A stretch of DNA of 64,000 bases from the NCBI GenBank assembly GCA_021781455.1, contig JAJXWV010000030.1, forward strand, positions 1-64,000. Direction: 5' to 3'. Below are positions 42,127 through 50,677 of the stretch, one piece after another. The notes beneath the pieces are model-generated. The model saw nothing but the letters and a program-made list of their open reading frames with translations. It ran no database searches and was not told the DNA's origin. Numbering within the stretch: position 1 is the first letter of the stretch; every line of letters begins with the position of its first letter. Made by a program: the position numbers and the translations under genes. This stretch comes from Acidobacteriota bacterium. GTDB taxonomy: Bacteria > Acidobacteriota > Thermoanaerobaculia > Gp7-AA8.

Positions 42127-42270
42127 CCCCCTGCGTCAGCGTTGGAATGATCGGCGCGCGATCCAGCGTGTGAGCCGATACCCATTGAAAATCGTGAAAC
42201 GCCAAGATTGATGAACCGAAGACCGCCGCGTTCGGTTCATCAATCAGCAATCTCAAATCCTAAATCGCCT

Positions 42271-42981
42271 CTAACCAAGCGTCCGGATGTACGCGATCAC
42301 GGCCTTGATCTGATCCGCGGACAGGTGCTTGCTCTTGTGAGCCGACGCGGAGATCGGACCCTTGCCATTGGCGATCACGTTTGCCAGATCGGAGTCGCTC
42401 AGCCCCTGCACGACACTGCTTCGGAAATCCGGAATGTTGTTCTTCTTTCCGATGGCCGTGTTACCGCTGGCATCGGAGCCGTGGCAGGCCACGCACTGGC
42501 TCTTGAAGATGCCCTGGCCGGTCGAGGCGAGAGAGGCCTTCGACGAAGATCCGGTTCCCGCAGTCGATGCCGACGGATTGGTGCCCATGGTCTCGTTCGC
42601 TGCTGGAGCGCTCTTCGGAGGTGGAGGCGGGTTCTTCGGCAGCCCGGCTGCGCCGGTCGACGAGGCCGTTTCGGCGGCGGCCGGACCGGAGGCTTTTTTC
42701 GCCGATTCACGTTTCTCTTTCGCCCTCGCGGAGGCCGTCGAAGTCGAGGCTGTCGCCGTGGACGGCGCGGCCGCCGTGGAGGCGCTCGTCGAGGTGGTCT
42801 CGGCCATCGCGCCCGTCGACACGGTCGTGTCGGTGAGGGGGGCCGTTGCAGTTTCCGTCGTAGTGGTCTCGGCCACGGTCGACGTGGTCTCGCTGCTGCT
42901 GGTCGTAGCTACGTTCTCCGACTGCTTGCAGCCGGCCAGCACCAGAAACAGCGCCGTGAAGAAGATCGTCGTGGTTTTCAT
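42271..42981 (-). CDS. Lipoprotein with C-terminal cytochrome c domain
   Basis: The 236-aa protein has a signal peptide with lipobox LVLAGC (Cys about 18). A 120-residue Ser/Thr/Ala-rich low-complexity linker and a Pro run (NPPPPPKSAP) follow. A single-heme class I cytochrome c domain (about 155-236) has the heme motif CVACHGSDASG and a later Met-free segment LSADQIKAVIAYIRTLG. The distal ligand is unclear, because the usual axial Met is not evident. It is a membrane-tethered periplasmic electron carrier. ATG 42981 has GAGG 6 nt upstream; codons before it are noncoding. Confidence 0.85.
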   Translation of the reverse strand: MKTTTIFFTALFLVLAGCKQSENVATTSSSETTSTVAETTTTETATAPLTDTTVSTGAMAETTSTSASTAAAPSTATASTSTASARAKEKRESAKKASGPAAAETASSTGAAGLPKNPPPPPKSAPAANETMGTNPSASTAGTGSSSKASLASTGQGIFKSQCVACHGSDASGNTAIGKKNNIPDFRSSVVQGLSDSDLANVIANGKGPISASAHKSKHLSADQIKAVIAYIRTLG

Positions 42982-43041
42982 TTGAACCTCCGTGTACAGC
43001 TCAGCACAATGCTTGCCGAAGCGAACCGTACAATAGCTTGC

Positions 43042-43372
43042 ATGATCGCGGCAATCATGACCATCGCAGCGCTCGCCAACCAGCCTCTGCTGCACGGTCA
43101 ACAGCGCCTACGCGATGTTCCGCGAAAACGACCTGGGCAGGATCGCGCCAGAGCGTGCGCGGCGACATCGTTGTCGTCTCTCACGTCCTGTCCACGATCG
43201 CGCCAAAGAAGATCGAAGAGGCCAGAGTCGATCTGACGATTCTCGACGGCGAAAGTGACGTGCGTGAGGGGTTGCCGGACGCGCCCGAGCCTCGTCACAG
43301 CGTGAGGGAAGCGCACTTCGCGTGTACCTCGGAACAGACCTCGCGACGCCTCATCCAATCGGGCCCTGTGTA
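43042..43372 (+). pseudogene. Frameshifted small exported-protein gene
   Basis: ATG 43042 begins MIAAIMTIAALA, a plausible signal peptide. In the next frame TSLCCTVNSAYAMFRENDLG and RIAPE follow, and a further shift at about 43148 gives VRGDIVVVSHVLSTIAPKKI then EEARVDLTILDGESDVREGL. Each piece looks coding, but no single frame holds all three. It is either a decayed gene or a gene carrying two indels. The family is not recognised. Confidence 0.4.
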
Positions 43373-43761
43373 AGCTCGCGGACAAATGCACCGAAGGCGC
43401 GATCGAAGGTCTGCATATGGTTGTTCACCCAGGAGCGGATTGCGGCTGCCGCTGACGGCAATGCCTTCGTATCCTCGGATGCCACGCGTTTGGTGAGCCG
43501 CCGCAGCTCCTCGAGCAGCCGGGCATGCTCGCGCTCGTGTTCTTCAGTGCCGCGGTATCCATATAGCCGCATCAGAGTCTGTTCCGACTCGAAATGCGAC
43601 TCCGTGAACTTGTCGAGTCTGGATATGAGCTCGAGTGCGACTGTCCGATTTGCTCCCTCCAGCGCCTTCTCGAGCGCGAGCAGCAGCCGGATCTGCATGA
43701 CGTGCTCGCCATCGAGCTCAGGGACGCCGGTATGGGGGGTGTCGGTAGGGGTCTCGACCAT
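43351..43761 (-). CDS. Bacteriohemerythrin
   Basis: The 136-aa hemerythrin has metal ligands visible in order: His in LDGEHVMQIRLL, His and Glu in ESHFESEQTLM, His-x3-His in EEHEREHARLL, and His...Asp in NNHMQTFDRAF. It is a di-iron O2-binding or sensing protein. ATG 43761 is chosen since the domain starts just inside it; a TACAAT box lies 6 nt upstream. It is monocistronic. Confidence 0.9.
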   Translation of the reverse strand: MVETPTDTPHTGVPELDGEHVMQIRLLLALEKALEGANRTVALELISRLDKFTESHFESEQTLMRLYGYRGTEEHEREHARLLEELRRLTKRVASEDTKALPSAAAAIRSWVNNHMQTFDRAFGAFVRELTQGPIG

Positions 43762-43767
43762 CTTTTC

Positions 43768-43773
43768 ATTGTA
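43768..43773 (-). promoter_or_regulatory. -10 box TACAAT of hemerythrin
   Basis: Minus-strand TACAAT ends 6 nt before ATG 43761, consistent with a leaderless message. Confidence 0.5.
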
Positions 43774-43917
43774 CCCGTGCCTGCCGCGGCCACGCGCGGT
43801 GGCCAATCTCTCGAGTCGCGCATTGGACCCGCTGCGCCACAGGCTTCGATGGGGGCTCGATGGTCGCCGCGGCATGCCTGCTCCGCACGCAGTGAACCAA
43901 TCGACGCCGGAGCGGCC

Positions 43918-44499
43918 TTACGGAGCGGCCGAGGCGGTGACGACATCGAGCTCGTCGATGATGTCGTTGATGGAATGGAAGCGAAGTGAGGCCGGGTCGT
44001 CGATGAGCAGGTCGAGGGCAGGAGTCGTATAGCCGGCACTCGCCAATCGGTCGCGGATGGCGATGGCTTCACTGCTGAGCTCTTCGGGCGGATGCGGCAG
44101 CGGAGCGGCGGCGGCGTTCTCGACGTACGTCTGCCGCTCGATGGCGGACTTGCGCGTTTTCAGCTTCTTCTGGAGCTCGCGAATCGCCGTGACGACCTCC
44201 TGGGGAAGCGCCACCGCGTTTTTCATCGAGGCCAGGTCGTCGCGAAGCATGTCGAAGGCCGAAGCCATCGCAGCGGCGTCGGCCGCCGGCAGATCGCCGG
44301 CGGCTCCGGCGAGATCATTGAGCGCGAATTCGATCTCGCCGACGCGCGCGGCGTTGAGCTCCGACGCGGCGCCGGCGAGAGCATTGGCCAGCACGTCCGA
44401 GGCGAGCTGGACCTGCGAGCGCGTGAACGGATCCTCGATGCCGGTGATGGCGGCGCGTACCTGGAACAGCGCCGCCTGCATCATGACGATCTCGTTCAT
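43918..44499 (-). CDS. Hypothetical helical protein coupled to the SPFH gene
   Basis: The 193-aa protein is Ala-rich, mostly helical (about 1-125, heptad-like hydrophobics, ASAFDMLRDDLASMKNAV), with a C-terminal FHSINDIIDELDVVTASA. No family is recognised, and there is no signal peptide or TM segment. Its ATG overlaps the stop of the SPFH protein gene (ATGA), so the two products likely work together at the membrane. Confidence 0.72.
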   Translation of the reverse strand: MNEIVMMQAALFQVRAAITGIEDPFTRSQVQLASDVLANALAGAASELNAARVGEIEFALNDLAGAAGDLPAADAAAMASAFDMLRDDLASMKNAVALPQEVVTAIRELQKKLKTRKSAIERQTYVENAAAAPLPHPPEELSSEAIAIRDRLASAGYTTPALDLLIDDPASLRFHSINDIIDELDVVTASAAP

Positions 44500-45257
44500 T
44501 CAGCTCCCACTTTATTGAGGAGTTTGGTGAGACCGGCGACGATGTCGATAGGCAGCGGGAAAATGATGGTGGTGTTCTTCTCGACGCCGATCTCGGTGAG
44601 GGTCTGCAGGTAGCGGAGCTGCAGAGACGTTGGCTCGACGGCCAGCACGTGAGCCGCGTCCGCGAGCCGTTGCGAGGCGGCGAATTCGCCTTCCGCATGA
44701 ATCATCTTGGCGCGCTTCTCGCGCTCGGCTTCGGCCTGCTTGGCCATGGCCCGGAGCATCGACTCGGGGAGGTCGACCTGCTTGAGCTCGACGTTGACGA
44801 CCTTCACGCCCCACGGCTCGGTGTGCGTGTCGAGAATCGACTGGACGCGGGCGTTGAGCGCGTCGCGGTGGGCGAGAAGCTCGTCGAGCTCCACCTCGCC
44901 GAGGACCGAGCGCAGCGTCGTCTGCGCGAACTGCGAGGTCTGGTAGCGGTAATCGAAGACTTCCACCACCGCCCGGCGCGGCTCGATGACGCGCAGGAAG
45001 ACCACGGCGTTCACCTTCAGGGTGACGTTGTCGCGGGTGATGATGTCCTGCGGCGGCACCTCGAACGCTTCCTGCCGCAGAGAGATCCGCACGATGCGGT
45101 CGACAGGCGCGAAGACCAGGAAAATGCCCGGTCCCTTTGCTTCGGGAAGAAGCCGGCCGAGGCGGAAGATGACACCGCGCTCGTACTCCGGCAGGATCTT
45201 GATCGAACTGAGAAGGTAGATCACGAGAATGACGACGACGATCAGCGCAAACGGCAT
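44496..45257 (-). CDS. SPFH/band 7 membrane protein (slipin)
   Basis: The 253-aa protein has an N-terminal membrane hairpin (FALIVVVILVIYLLSSI, about 3-20), then an SPFH domain: YERGVIFRLGRLLPEAKGPG, PPQDIITRDNVTLKVNAVVF, TTLRSVLGEVELDELLAHR and a coiled-coil end EAEREKRAKMIHAEGEF. Slipins scaffold membrane microdomains, often with an NfeD protease partner; no NfeD is seen, and the small helical protein follows instead. ATG 45257 has GGAGG at a good distance; a TACAAT lies farther upstream. Confidence 0.92.
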   Translation of the reverse strand: MPFALIVVVILVIYLLSSIKILPEYERGVIFRLGRLLPEAKGPGIFLVFAPVDRIVRISLRQEAFEVPPQDIITRDNVTLKVNAVVFLRVIEPRRAVVEVFDYRYQTSQFAQTTLRSVLGEVELDELLAHRDALNARVQSILDTHTEPWGVKVVNVELKQVDLPESMLRAMAKQAEAEREKRAKMIHAEGEFAASQRLADAAHVLAVEPTSLQLRYLQTLTEIGVEKNTTIIFPLPIDIVAGLTKLLNKVGAE

Positions 45258-45355
45258 GGCTAGCCTCCGATTCTGGAACGGGGCGGGATTGTAGCGCGGA
45301 CTGCGGCGCGGCGCCGGTAACGGCCAACCCATGGGCAAGTGTTAGGCGCGCCCTC

Positions 45356-45535
45356 GTCATCTTGAGCCGGCGGAACCGCAGTCCCCGTCACTCTGAGCCG
45401 GCGCAGCCGCGAGGGCGGTGGACAGGCGGGAGCGGTGGAGCGCGGCGAAGAGTCTCCGGGACGATTTGTCGGCGTAGCGGATCGCTCACGTCGGCCGTGC
45501 AATCGGGAGACTCTTCGCCTGCACCGCTCCGCCAC
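45356..45535. repeat. MITE/REP-like palindromic element, copy 3 (incomplete)
   Basis: It starts with two half-copies (CTTGAGCCGGCGGAACCGC, GTCACTCTGAGCCGGCGC), then GCGGCGAAGAGTCTCC at 45442 and the inverted GAGACTCTTCGCC at 45507. The right terminal repeat is missing. The gap 45258-45570 holds no gene. Confidence 0.8.
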
Positions 45536-45570
45536 GGGAGGGCAGGCTGGAAAACCTGCCCCACACCGAC

Positions 45571-47010
45571 TTACTTCCGCTTCTTCGGCCGGGGCGGCTC
45601 GTCTTCGTTGTCGCGGATGTACTCGGCGACCGGGGCGGGCACGTTGCGCTTGAGCAGATCGATCTCCCGGAAGGTGATCCCGCCTTCGAACTCCCAGTGG
45701 TGCTGCGGGCGGTAGACGCCGATGTCGTGAACGCGCGCACCGACCACGAAGCGGATGCAGCCGCGGCGGTAGTCGAAGGCCCGGCCGTTGCGCGTGTGCA
45801 CGGCCGCATCGATGCGATAGGAGCCGGCCACGAGATCGAGTGAACGCATGGCGAACCGCACCCGTCCGTCCCGGTCGAGGTGCTGCGGCATGAAGCCTTC
45901 CAGCTCCGTATTCGTGCCGTACACGCAGTTTCCGTCGGCATGGTAGATGCCGATGCCGAAGACGAAATCATCCTGAGGGACGCGCACCTCGACGTCGAGC
46001 TCGATCGACACCGGCGTTCCCGCGCCGAGAGCCACCAGCTCCCGGCCCTGATCATCGACCAGAGCCACCCTCCGAAGAATCACCTCGCCCGAGCCCCAGC
46101 GCTCCTCCTCGAGCGAGTCGCGCGGCGACGCTGCGTTCTCCTCGGCCTGCGCTTCAGTCTCGGGCGCGGGAACCGCAGTCGCGGAGACGACGACTCCCTG
46201 GGCGGTCCTGCTCCCCGCCACCTGCTGGAGGTACGAGTCGACGACCCGAACCGGGTCACCGACGGCCACCGCCTCGCCGTGATCCAGCCACAAGGCGCGA
46301 TCGCAGAGATTCCGGACCTGCTCGAGCTGGTGCGTTACGAACATCAGCGTCACGCCGCGGTACTTCATCTCCTGGATCTTGGCGACGCACTTCTGTGAGA
46401 ACTCCTCGTCTCCGACCGAGAGCACTTCGTCGATGAGGAGGATGTCGGGATCGACATGCACGGCCACCGCGAAACCGAGGCGGACGTACATGCCGGAGGA
46501 GTACGTCTTGACCGGCTGGTCGATGAACGGACCGATGCCGGAGAACTCCACGATGCGGTCGAAGCGCTGGTCGATCTCACGCCGCGTCAGCCCCAGCATG
46601 ATGCCGTTGATGTAGATGTTTTCGCGGCCGGTGATCTCGGGGTGGAATCCGGCGCCGAGCTCGATCAGGGCGGCCACGCGCCCGCTCACGACGACCCGTC
46701 CGCTGGTCGGCTTCAGGATCCCGGAGATGATCTTCAGCAGCGTAGACTTGCCCGATCCGTTGCGGCCGATGATCCCGAACGCCTCGCCGCGGTCGATGAC
46801 GAACGAGACCTTCTTCAGCGCAGGCACGGAAGCATCAGGCTCGAGCTTCAGATCGCGTTTCAGCAGGGCGCTCTTCAGGGTTGCGAACTGCGAGCGGCGG
46901 CCCCAGAGCCGGTAACTCTTCGAGACGTTCTCGACGCCGATGGCAAACGACGCGGCGGCCGCGCCCCGCCCGCCCCCTGCCGGACGTTGATCACCAACGC
47001 TGCGGCTCAT
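45571..47010 (-). CDS. ABC transporter ATPase with Wzt-type C-terminal domain (polysaccharide export)
   Basis: The 479-aa protein has an ABC domain about 20-260: Walker A GIIGRNGSGKSTLLK, the LSGGQ-variant signature VKTYSSGMYVRLGF typical of O-antigen and teichoic-acid exporters, Walker B ILLIDEVLSVGDEEF and switch His FVTHQL. After a charged linker (about 285-320) the C-terminal 150 residues resemble the Wzt carbohydrate-binding domain (VFGIGIYHADGNCVYGTNTE, GSYRIDAAVH). It powers export of a lipid-linked glycan and recognises its end. ATG 47010 overlaps the permease stop by 4 nt. No glycosyltransferases are nearby. Confidence 0.92.
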   Translation of the reverse strand: MSRSVGDQRPAGGGRGAAAASFAIGVENVSKSYRLWGRRSQFATLKSALLKRDLKLEPDASVPALKKVSFVIDRGEAFGIIGRNGSGKSTLLKIISGILKPTSGRVVVSGRVAALIELGAGFHPEITGRENIYINGIMLGLTRREIDQRFDRIVEFSGIGPFIDQPVKTYSSGMYVRLGFAVAVHVDPDILLIDEVLSVGDEEFSQKCVAKIQEMKYRGVTLMFVTHQLEQVRNLCDRALWLDHGEAVAVGDPVRVVDSYLQQVAGSRTAQGVVVSATAVPAPETEAQAEENAASPRDSLEEERWGSGEVILRRVALVDDQGRELVALGAGTPVSIELDVEVRVPQDDFVFGIGIYHADGNCVYGTNTELEGFMPQHLDRDGRVRFAMRSLDLVAGSYRIDAAVHTRNGRAFDYRRGCIRFVVGARVHDIGVYRPQHHWEFEGGITFREIDLLKRNVPAPVAEYIRDNEDEPPRPKKRK

Positions 47011-47801
47011 ATGGCCTCCGCGAGCACATCGCGCAGACGCTCGAACACGAGGAAGCCGAGGGCCAGCGAAGCCAGCGCATACGACACCATGAGCAGCGAG
47101 TCGGCCAGCCCTGGCAGGTGACCGAAGAAGAGCACGTCCTGATACGACACCACGAAGGGCGTCATCGGGTTGAGCCGCAGCAACGCCCGCAGCGGACGCG
47201 ATTGGATGTTGCCGATGAGATAGATGATCGGGGTGATGAAGAACCCCAGCTGCATCAGGTTCGTGATGATGTCGCGCAGATCGCGAAAGAGCACCGATGC
47301 CGACGCCACGGTCATGGCCACGCCGGCCACGAACAGCGTCTGCAGGATCATCAGCAGCGGCACCAGCGCGATGGTCCAGTGAATCGAGATCTGGTGCGCC
47401 ACCGCAAACGCTCCGGTGGCCGCAAGCAGGATGGGCATGGCCAGCGCGAAGTGCACCAGGTGCGACGACACCACGACCAGCGGCAGAGCCTCGGCCGGAA
47501 ACATCACCTTCTTGATCAGGCCGGCATTGCTGGAGATCGACGTTGTCGCCTCCAGCACCGCCGCCGAGAAGAACGTCCACGGCAGAATGCCGGCGAACAG
47601 AAACAGCGGATAGGGTCCCTTCACGGCCTGCTGTGGAAAGAAAACCGTGAATACCAGCGTGTAGACGCTGAGCAGAAGGAGGGGATTGGCCAGCGACCAG
47701 AAGAACCCGAGGATCGATCCGCGATAGCGCGCTTTGAGATCGCGCGCCGTGAGCGCAGCAATCAGCTGGCGATGGCGGTAGAGAGATTTCAGCTCGTTCA
47801 A
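47007..47801 (-). CDS. ABC-2 type polysaccharide export permease (Wzm-like)
   Basis: The protein is about 264 aa with six TM helices. The signature LTARDLKARYRGSILGFFWS near the N-terminus and PLRALLRLNPMTPFVVSYQD near the C-terminus identify the Wzm/TagG family. It is the membrane partner of the overlapping ATPase gene. The open frame continues to ATG 47861, but residues there derive from the heptamer repeat. TTG 47801 starts the natural LNELKSLYRHRQLI sequence, so it is used here with modest certainty. Confidence 0.88.
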   Translation of the reverse strand: MNELKSLYRHRQLIAALTARDLKARYRGSILGFFWSLANPLLLLSVYTLVFTVFFPQQAVKGPYPLFLFAGILPWTFFSAAVLEATTSISSNAGLIKKVMFPAEALPLVVVSSHLVHFALAMPILLAATGAFAVAHQISIHWTIALVPLLMILQTLFVAGVAMTVASASVLFRDLRDIITNLMQLGFFITPIIYLIGNIQSRPLRALLRLNPMTPFVVSYQDVLFFGHLPGLADSLLMVSYALASLALGFLVFERLRDVLAEAI

Positions 47802-47805
47802 AAGT

Positions 47806-47879
47806 CCTGAGTCCTGAGCCCTGAGTCCTGAGCCGCCGCCGTTCCACTCAGGACTCAGCACTCAGGACTCAGCACTCGT
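47806..47879. repeat. Heptamer repeat (CCTGAGT / ACTCAGG)n
   Basis: GTCCTGAGTCCTGAG units on the left invert to CACTCAGGACTCAGC units on the right. It lies between the permease start and the FHA gene stop (47879), touching both. Confidence 0.9.
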
Positions 47880-48457
47880 CATGTCTCGTCTGTGACGATC
47901 AGCATCAACACCGTCGAGCCGATCTGAAACTCCGACTTGTCCTGCAGCTCGGTGGGACCGGTGATCTTGTGTCCATCGACGAGCGTTCCGTTCGTCGACC
48001 CGAGGTCCTGGACAAGATAGCCCGTTTCGCGGATCTCCACCGCGGCGTGCTGCCGCGAGGCCTCGGTGTCGTTGATCGTAATGTCGGATCCCGACCGGCC
48101 GATGGTCACCCGCGGCTTGTCGATCCTTATTACGTTTCCCGCGTCCGGTCCGTCGATGATGGCCAGCGACAGGCGTTTGCCGATGGGCAGCTTCAGCTCG
48201 GCAGTGACCTTGCCCGTTTCGTGGTGGTGCGGGATCGGTTTCTGCTCCGTCGTGTCCTGAGGCGGCTTCTTTGGACGGGCGATGTTGGTCTCGTCGTGGC
48301 GCGAGGCCGTCGAGTCGTCACTCTTCGCGTAGGCCGGATTGACGATCTCGAAAACCGTCTGGCACTTCGCGCACTTGATCTTCTTCGACGGTTTCCGTTC
48401 GAAGCGGTCCTCGTCGTACTTGTATTTGGCGTGGCAGTTCGTGCACTCGATGATCAA
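47879..48457 (-). CDS. FHA-domain protein with zinc-ribbon N-terminus
   Basis: The 192-aa protein opens with a four-Cys ribbon IIECTNCHAKYKYDEDRF ... KIKCAKCQTVFEI of the MJ0042 finger type. After a His/Pro-rich linker an FHA domain (about 95-190) shows VTIGRSGSDITINDTEASRQ, HAAVEI and QDLGSTNGTLVDG, the phosphothreonine-binding residues Arg, Ser, His, Asn. It should bind phospho-Ser/Thr proteins; the kinase is not in view. The TTG start 48457 gives the usual ribbon start; codons further upstream have no ribosome site. Confidence 0.85.
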   Translation of the reverse strand: MIIECTNCHAKYKYDEDRFERKPSKKIKCAKCQTVFEIVNPAYAKSDDSTASRHDETNIARPKKPPQDTTEQKPIPHHHETGKVTAELKLPIGKRLSLAIIDGPDAGNVIRIDKPRVTIGRSGSDITINDTEASRQHAAVEIRETGYLVQDLGSTNGTLVDGHKITGPTELQDKSEFQIGSTVLMLIVTDET

Positions 48458-48708
48458 GTAGACCCTCGACAGGACGCGGCTCGACGATAGCACGGAGGGG
48501 GGCAGTGGTCGAGAGCCTTACTGTGCGCGCAATCTCATACAAACGCGCGGCGGCGGGCAGCGGGACGGAGCGCGATCACGACCGACAGCCTCGGTGCCCA
48601 ACCTCCAGGGACCGAGGCGGTCAGGCACTTGCATGACGGTCGTCGGAGCCGCCAGTCGATTCGCCGCACCCGAGCGGCGTGATCACTCGTGCCCGAACGG
48701 AGGAGAAC

Positions 48709-50433
48709 GTGACACGTTTCCTGATCGCGTTTGCCGCAATCGCCCTGACTGCCTGCCAGACGATCGCACCGCAAGGTTCGCCTGCACCTGCGGCACCGTC
48801 CGCTCCGCGGAGCGCTCCGGCGAAACTTACCGTCGCGCCCGACACGCCCCAACGCCTCGCACAGCTTCCACGGACGGTCATCGACTACGACCACGCCCTT
48901 CTGAACGACAACGACCGGCAGGTGGTGGCGAAGCTGATCGAGGCCTCGAAACTGATCGACGAGATCTACTGGCGGCAGGTTTCGGAAGACAATCCAGATC
49001 TCAGGACGCGGCTCTACGCGCAGGCAAAAAGCGGTTCACCGCTCGCCGTCGCCGGATACGGCTACTTCCTGCTCAACAAGGGACGCTGGGACCGGCTGAG
49101 ACAGGACGAGCCTTTCATTGCTCCATTCGGCCCCGCCGGCGCGAAGCCGCCAGGAGCTGCCTTCTACCCGGCGGACATGACCAGGGGTGAATTCGAGAGA
49201 TATGTCACCACGCATCCCGCGCAGAAGGATGAGCTCGAGGGTCTGTTCACGATCGTGCGCCGCGACGGCGTGAACCTCGTCGGCATTCCGTACTCCGCCT
49301 ACTACAAGGCCTTCCTCGATCCAGCGGCCGCCCGCCTGCGCGAGGCCGCGGCGCTGACGTCCGACTCGTCGCTGCGCACGTATCTGACGAAGCTTGCCGA
49401 CGCGTTCGCATCGAACAATTACCGCGACAGCGACATGGCCTGGATGGACCTCGACGGCAGCATCGAGGCCGTGATCGGGCCTTACGAGGTCTACGAGGAC
49501 GGGCTCTTCAACTACAAGGCTTCCTTCGAGTCCTTCGTGACCGTCGTCGACAAGACGGAGAGCGAGAAGCTCGCAATTTACGCGCAGCATCTTCCGGACA
49601 TGGAGCGCAATCTCCCGGAGCCGGAGAAGTACAAGAACCTCAGCCGCGGAACGTCGTCGCCGATCAAAGTCGTGCAGGAGATCTACACGGCCGGCGACGC
49701 ACGCCGCGGCGTGCAGACCTCCGCGTTCAACCTGCCCAACGACGAGGTAGTCCGGGAAAAGAAGGGCTCGAAGAAGGTCCTCCTCGAGAACGTCATGGAG
49801 GCGAAATTCCGCCTGAGCGGCCGCCCCATCGCCCAGCGCGTCCTCGATCCCGCGCTCACGGATCTGATCTCCTTCGATGCGTACTTCACCCACACGCTCT
49901 TCCACGAGATGTCCCACGGCCTCGGGCCGGGACTCATCACCCAGCCGGACGGCCAGCGCGTCGAAGTGCGCATTCCGCTCAAGAACCTCTTCTCCACGAT
50001 CGAAGAGTGCAAGGCGGACGTCCTCGGGCTCTGGAACATCCGCTACGCGCTCGACCGCAAGCTCATCACGTCGTTCGACGAGCGACAGCTTTATGCGACC
50101 TACGCCGGCCTGATGTTCCGATCGATGCGCTTCGGCATCGACGAGGCGCATGGACGCGGCACTGCCGTGCAGTGGAACTGGATCCGCGAACGCGGCGGAG
50201 TGGTGCCGATCGCCGGCGGCAGGTACACGATCGACGTGCCGAAATTCCGCGATGCCGTGCAGTCGCTCGCCACCGAGCTGCTCACGATCGAGGCCACCGG
50301 CGACTACGACCGCGCCCGGGCGCTGCTGGACAAGTACGGCGTGTCGACTCCGGAGATGCAGTCCGTGATCGCGACGCTCGCGGACATCCCTGTCGACATT
50401 GCTCCGGTGTTCCCGGCGGCCGGCGAGAAGTAG
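48709..50433 (+). CDS. Lipoprotein metallopeptidase related to dipeptidyl-peptidase III (M49-like)
   Basis: The 574-aa protein has a signal peptide with lipobox ALTAC (Cys about 16) and a Pro/Ala spacer. The catalytic zinc site is HTLFHEMSHGLGPG (HExxH, about 398-402), and IEECKADVLGLWN (about 428-440) supplies the downstream Glu and Asp, the arrangement of DPP III/M49-like enzymes that have lost the extra residue in HExxxH. It should hydrolyse short peptides in the periplasm. GTG 48709 has GGAGGAG 6 nt upstream; earlier codons lack this. The substrate specificity is unknown. Confidence 0.85.
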   Translation: MTRFLIAFAAIALTACQTIAPQGSPAPAAPSAPRSAPAKLTVAPDTPQRLAQLPRTVIDYDHALLNDNDRQVVAKLIEASKLIDEIYWRQVSEDNPDLRTRLYAQAKSGSPLAVAGYGYFLLNKGRWDRLRQDEPFIAPFGPAGAKPPGAAFYPADMTRGEFERYVTTHPAQKDELEGLFTIVRRDGVNLVGIPYSAYYKAFLDPAAARLREAAALTSDSSLRTYLTKLADAFASNNYRDSDMAWMDLDGSIEAVIGPYEVYEDGLFNYKASFESFVTVVDKTESEKLAIYAQHLPDMERNLPEPEKYKNLSRGTSSPIKVVQEIYTAGDARRGVQTSAFNLPNDEVVREKKGSKKVLLENVMEAKFRLSGRPIAQRVLDPALTDLISFDAYFTHTLFHEMSHGLGPGLITQPDGQRVEVRIPLKNLFSTIEECKADVLGLWNIRYALDRKLITSFDERQLYATYAGLMFRSMRFGIDEAHGRGTAVQWNWIRERGGVVPIAGGRYTIDVPKFRDAVQSLATELLTIEATGDYDRARALLDKYGVSTPEMQSVIATLADIPVDIAPVFPAAGEK

Positions 50434-50518
50434 CGCGAAGCGCTTTGGAGTGCGGTCGCTTGCGACCGCTTTCTGGAGTTTGGCACTTCTCTCTCGAGGT
50501 AACTAGTCGATCCGGACA

Positions 50519-50642
50519 CTTGTCATCCCGAGCGTCAGCGAGGGATCTGGGTGGTCGGGGGGGCGCCTAACATGTGCGGTTTCAGCATGTTTGGTGCGCC
50601 ACCCACCCTCCCAGATCCCTCGCTGACGCTCGGGATGACAAG
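50519..50642. repeat. Complete REP palindrome, 33-bp perfect arms
   Basis: The left arm (50519-50551, CTTGTCATCCCGAGCGTCAG...) and right arm (50610-50642) are exact reverse complements around a 58-bp centre. The centre itself has AACATGTGCGG and CAGCATGTTTGG. A half-copy lies at 20449. TGTCATCCCGAGCG repeats are common noncoding REP elements in Acidobacteria-type genomes (recalled, not checked). Confidence 0.9.
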
Positions 50643-50677
50643 CGTGTGCGTCAAACTCCAGAGCGCCCGCTGGCCCG

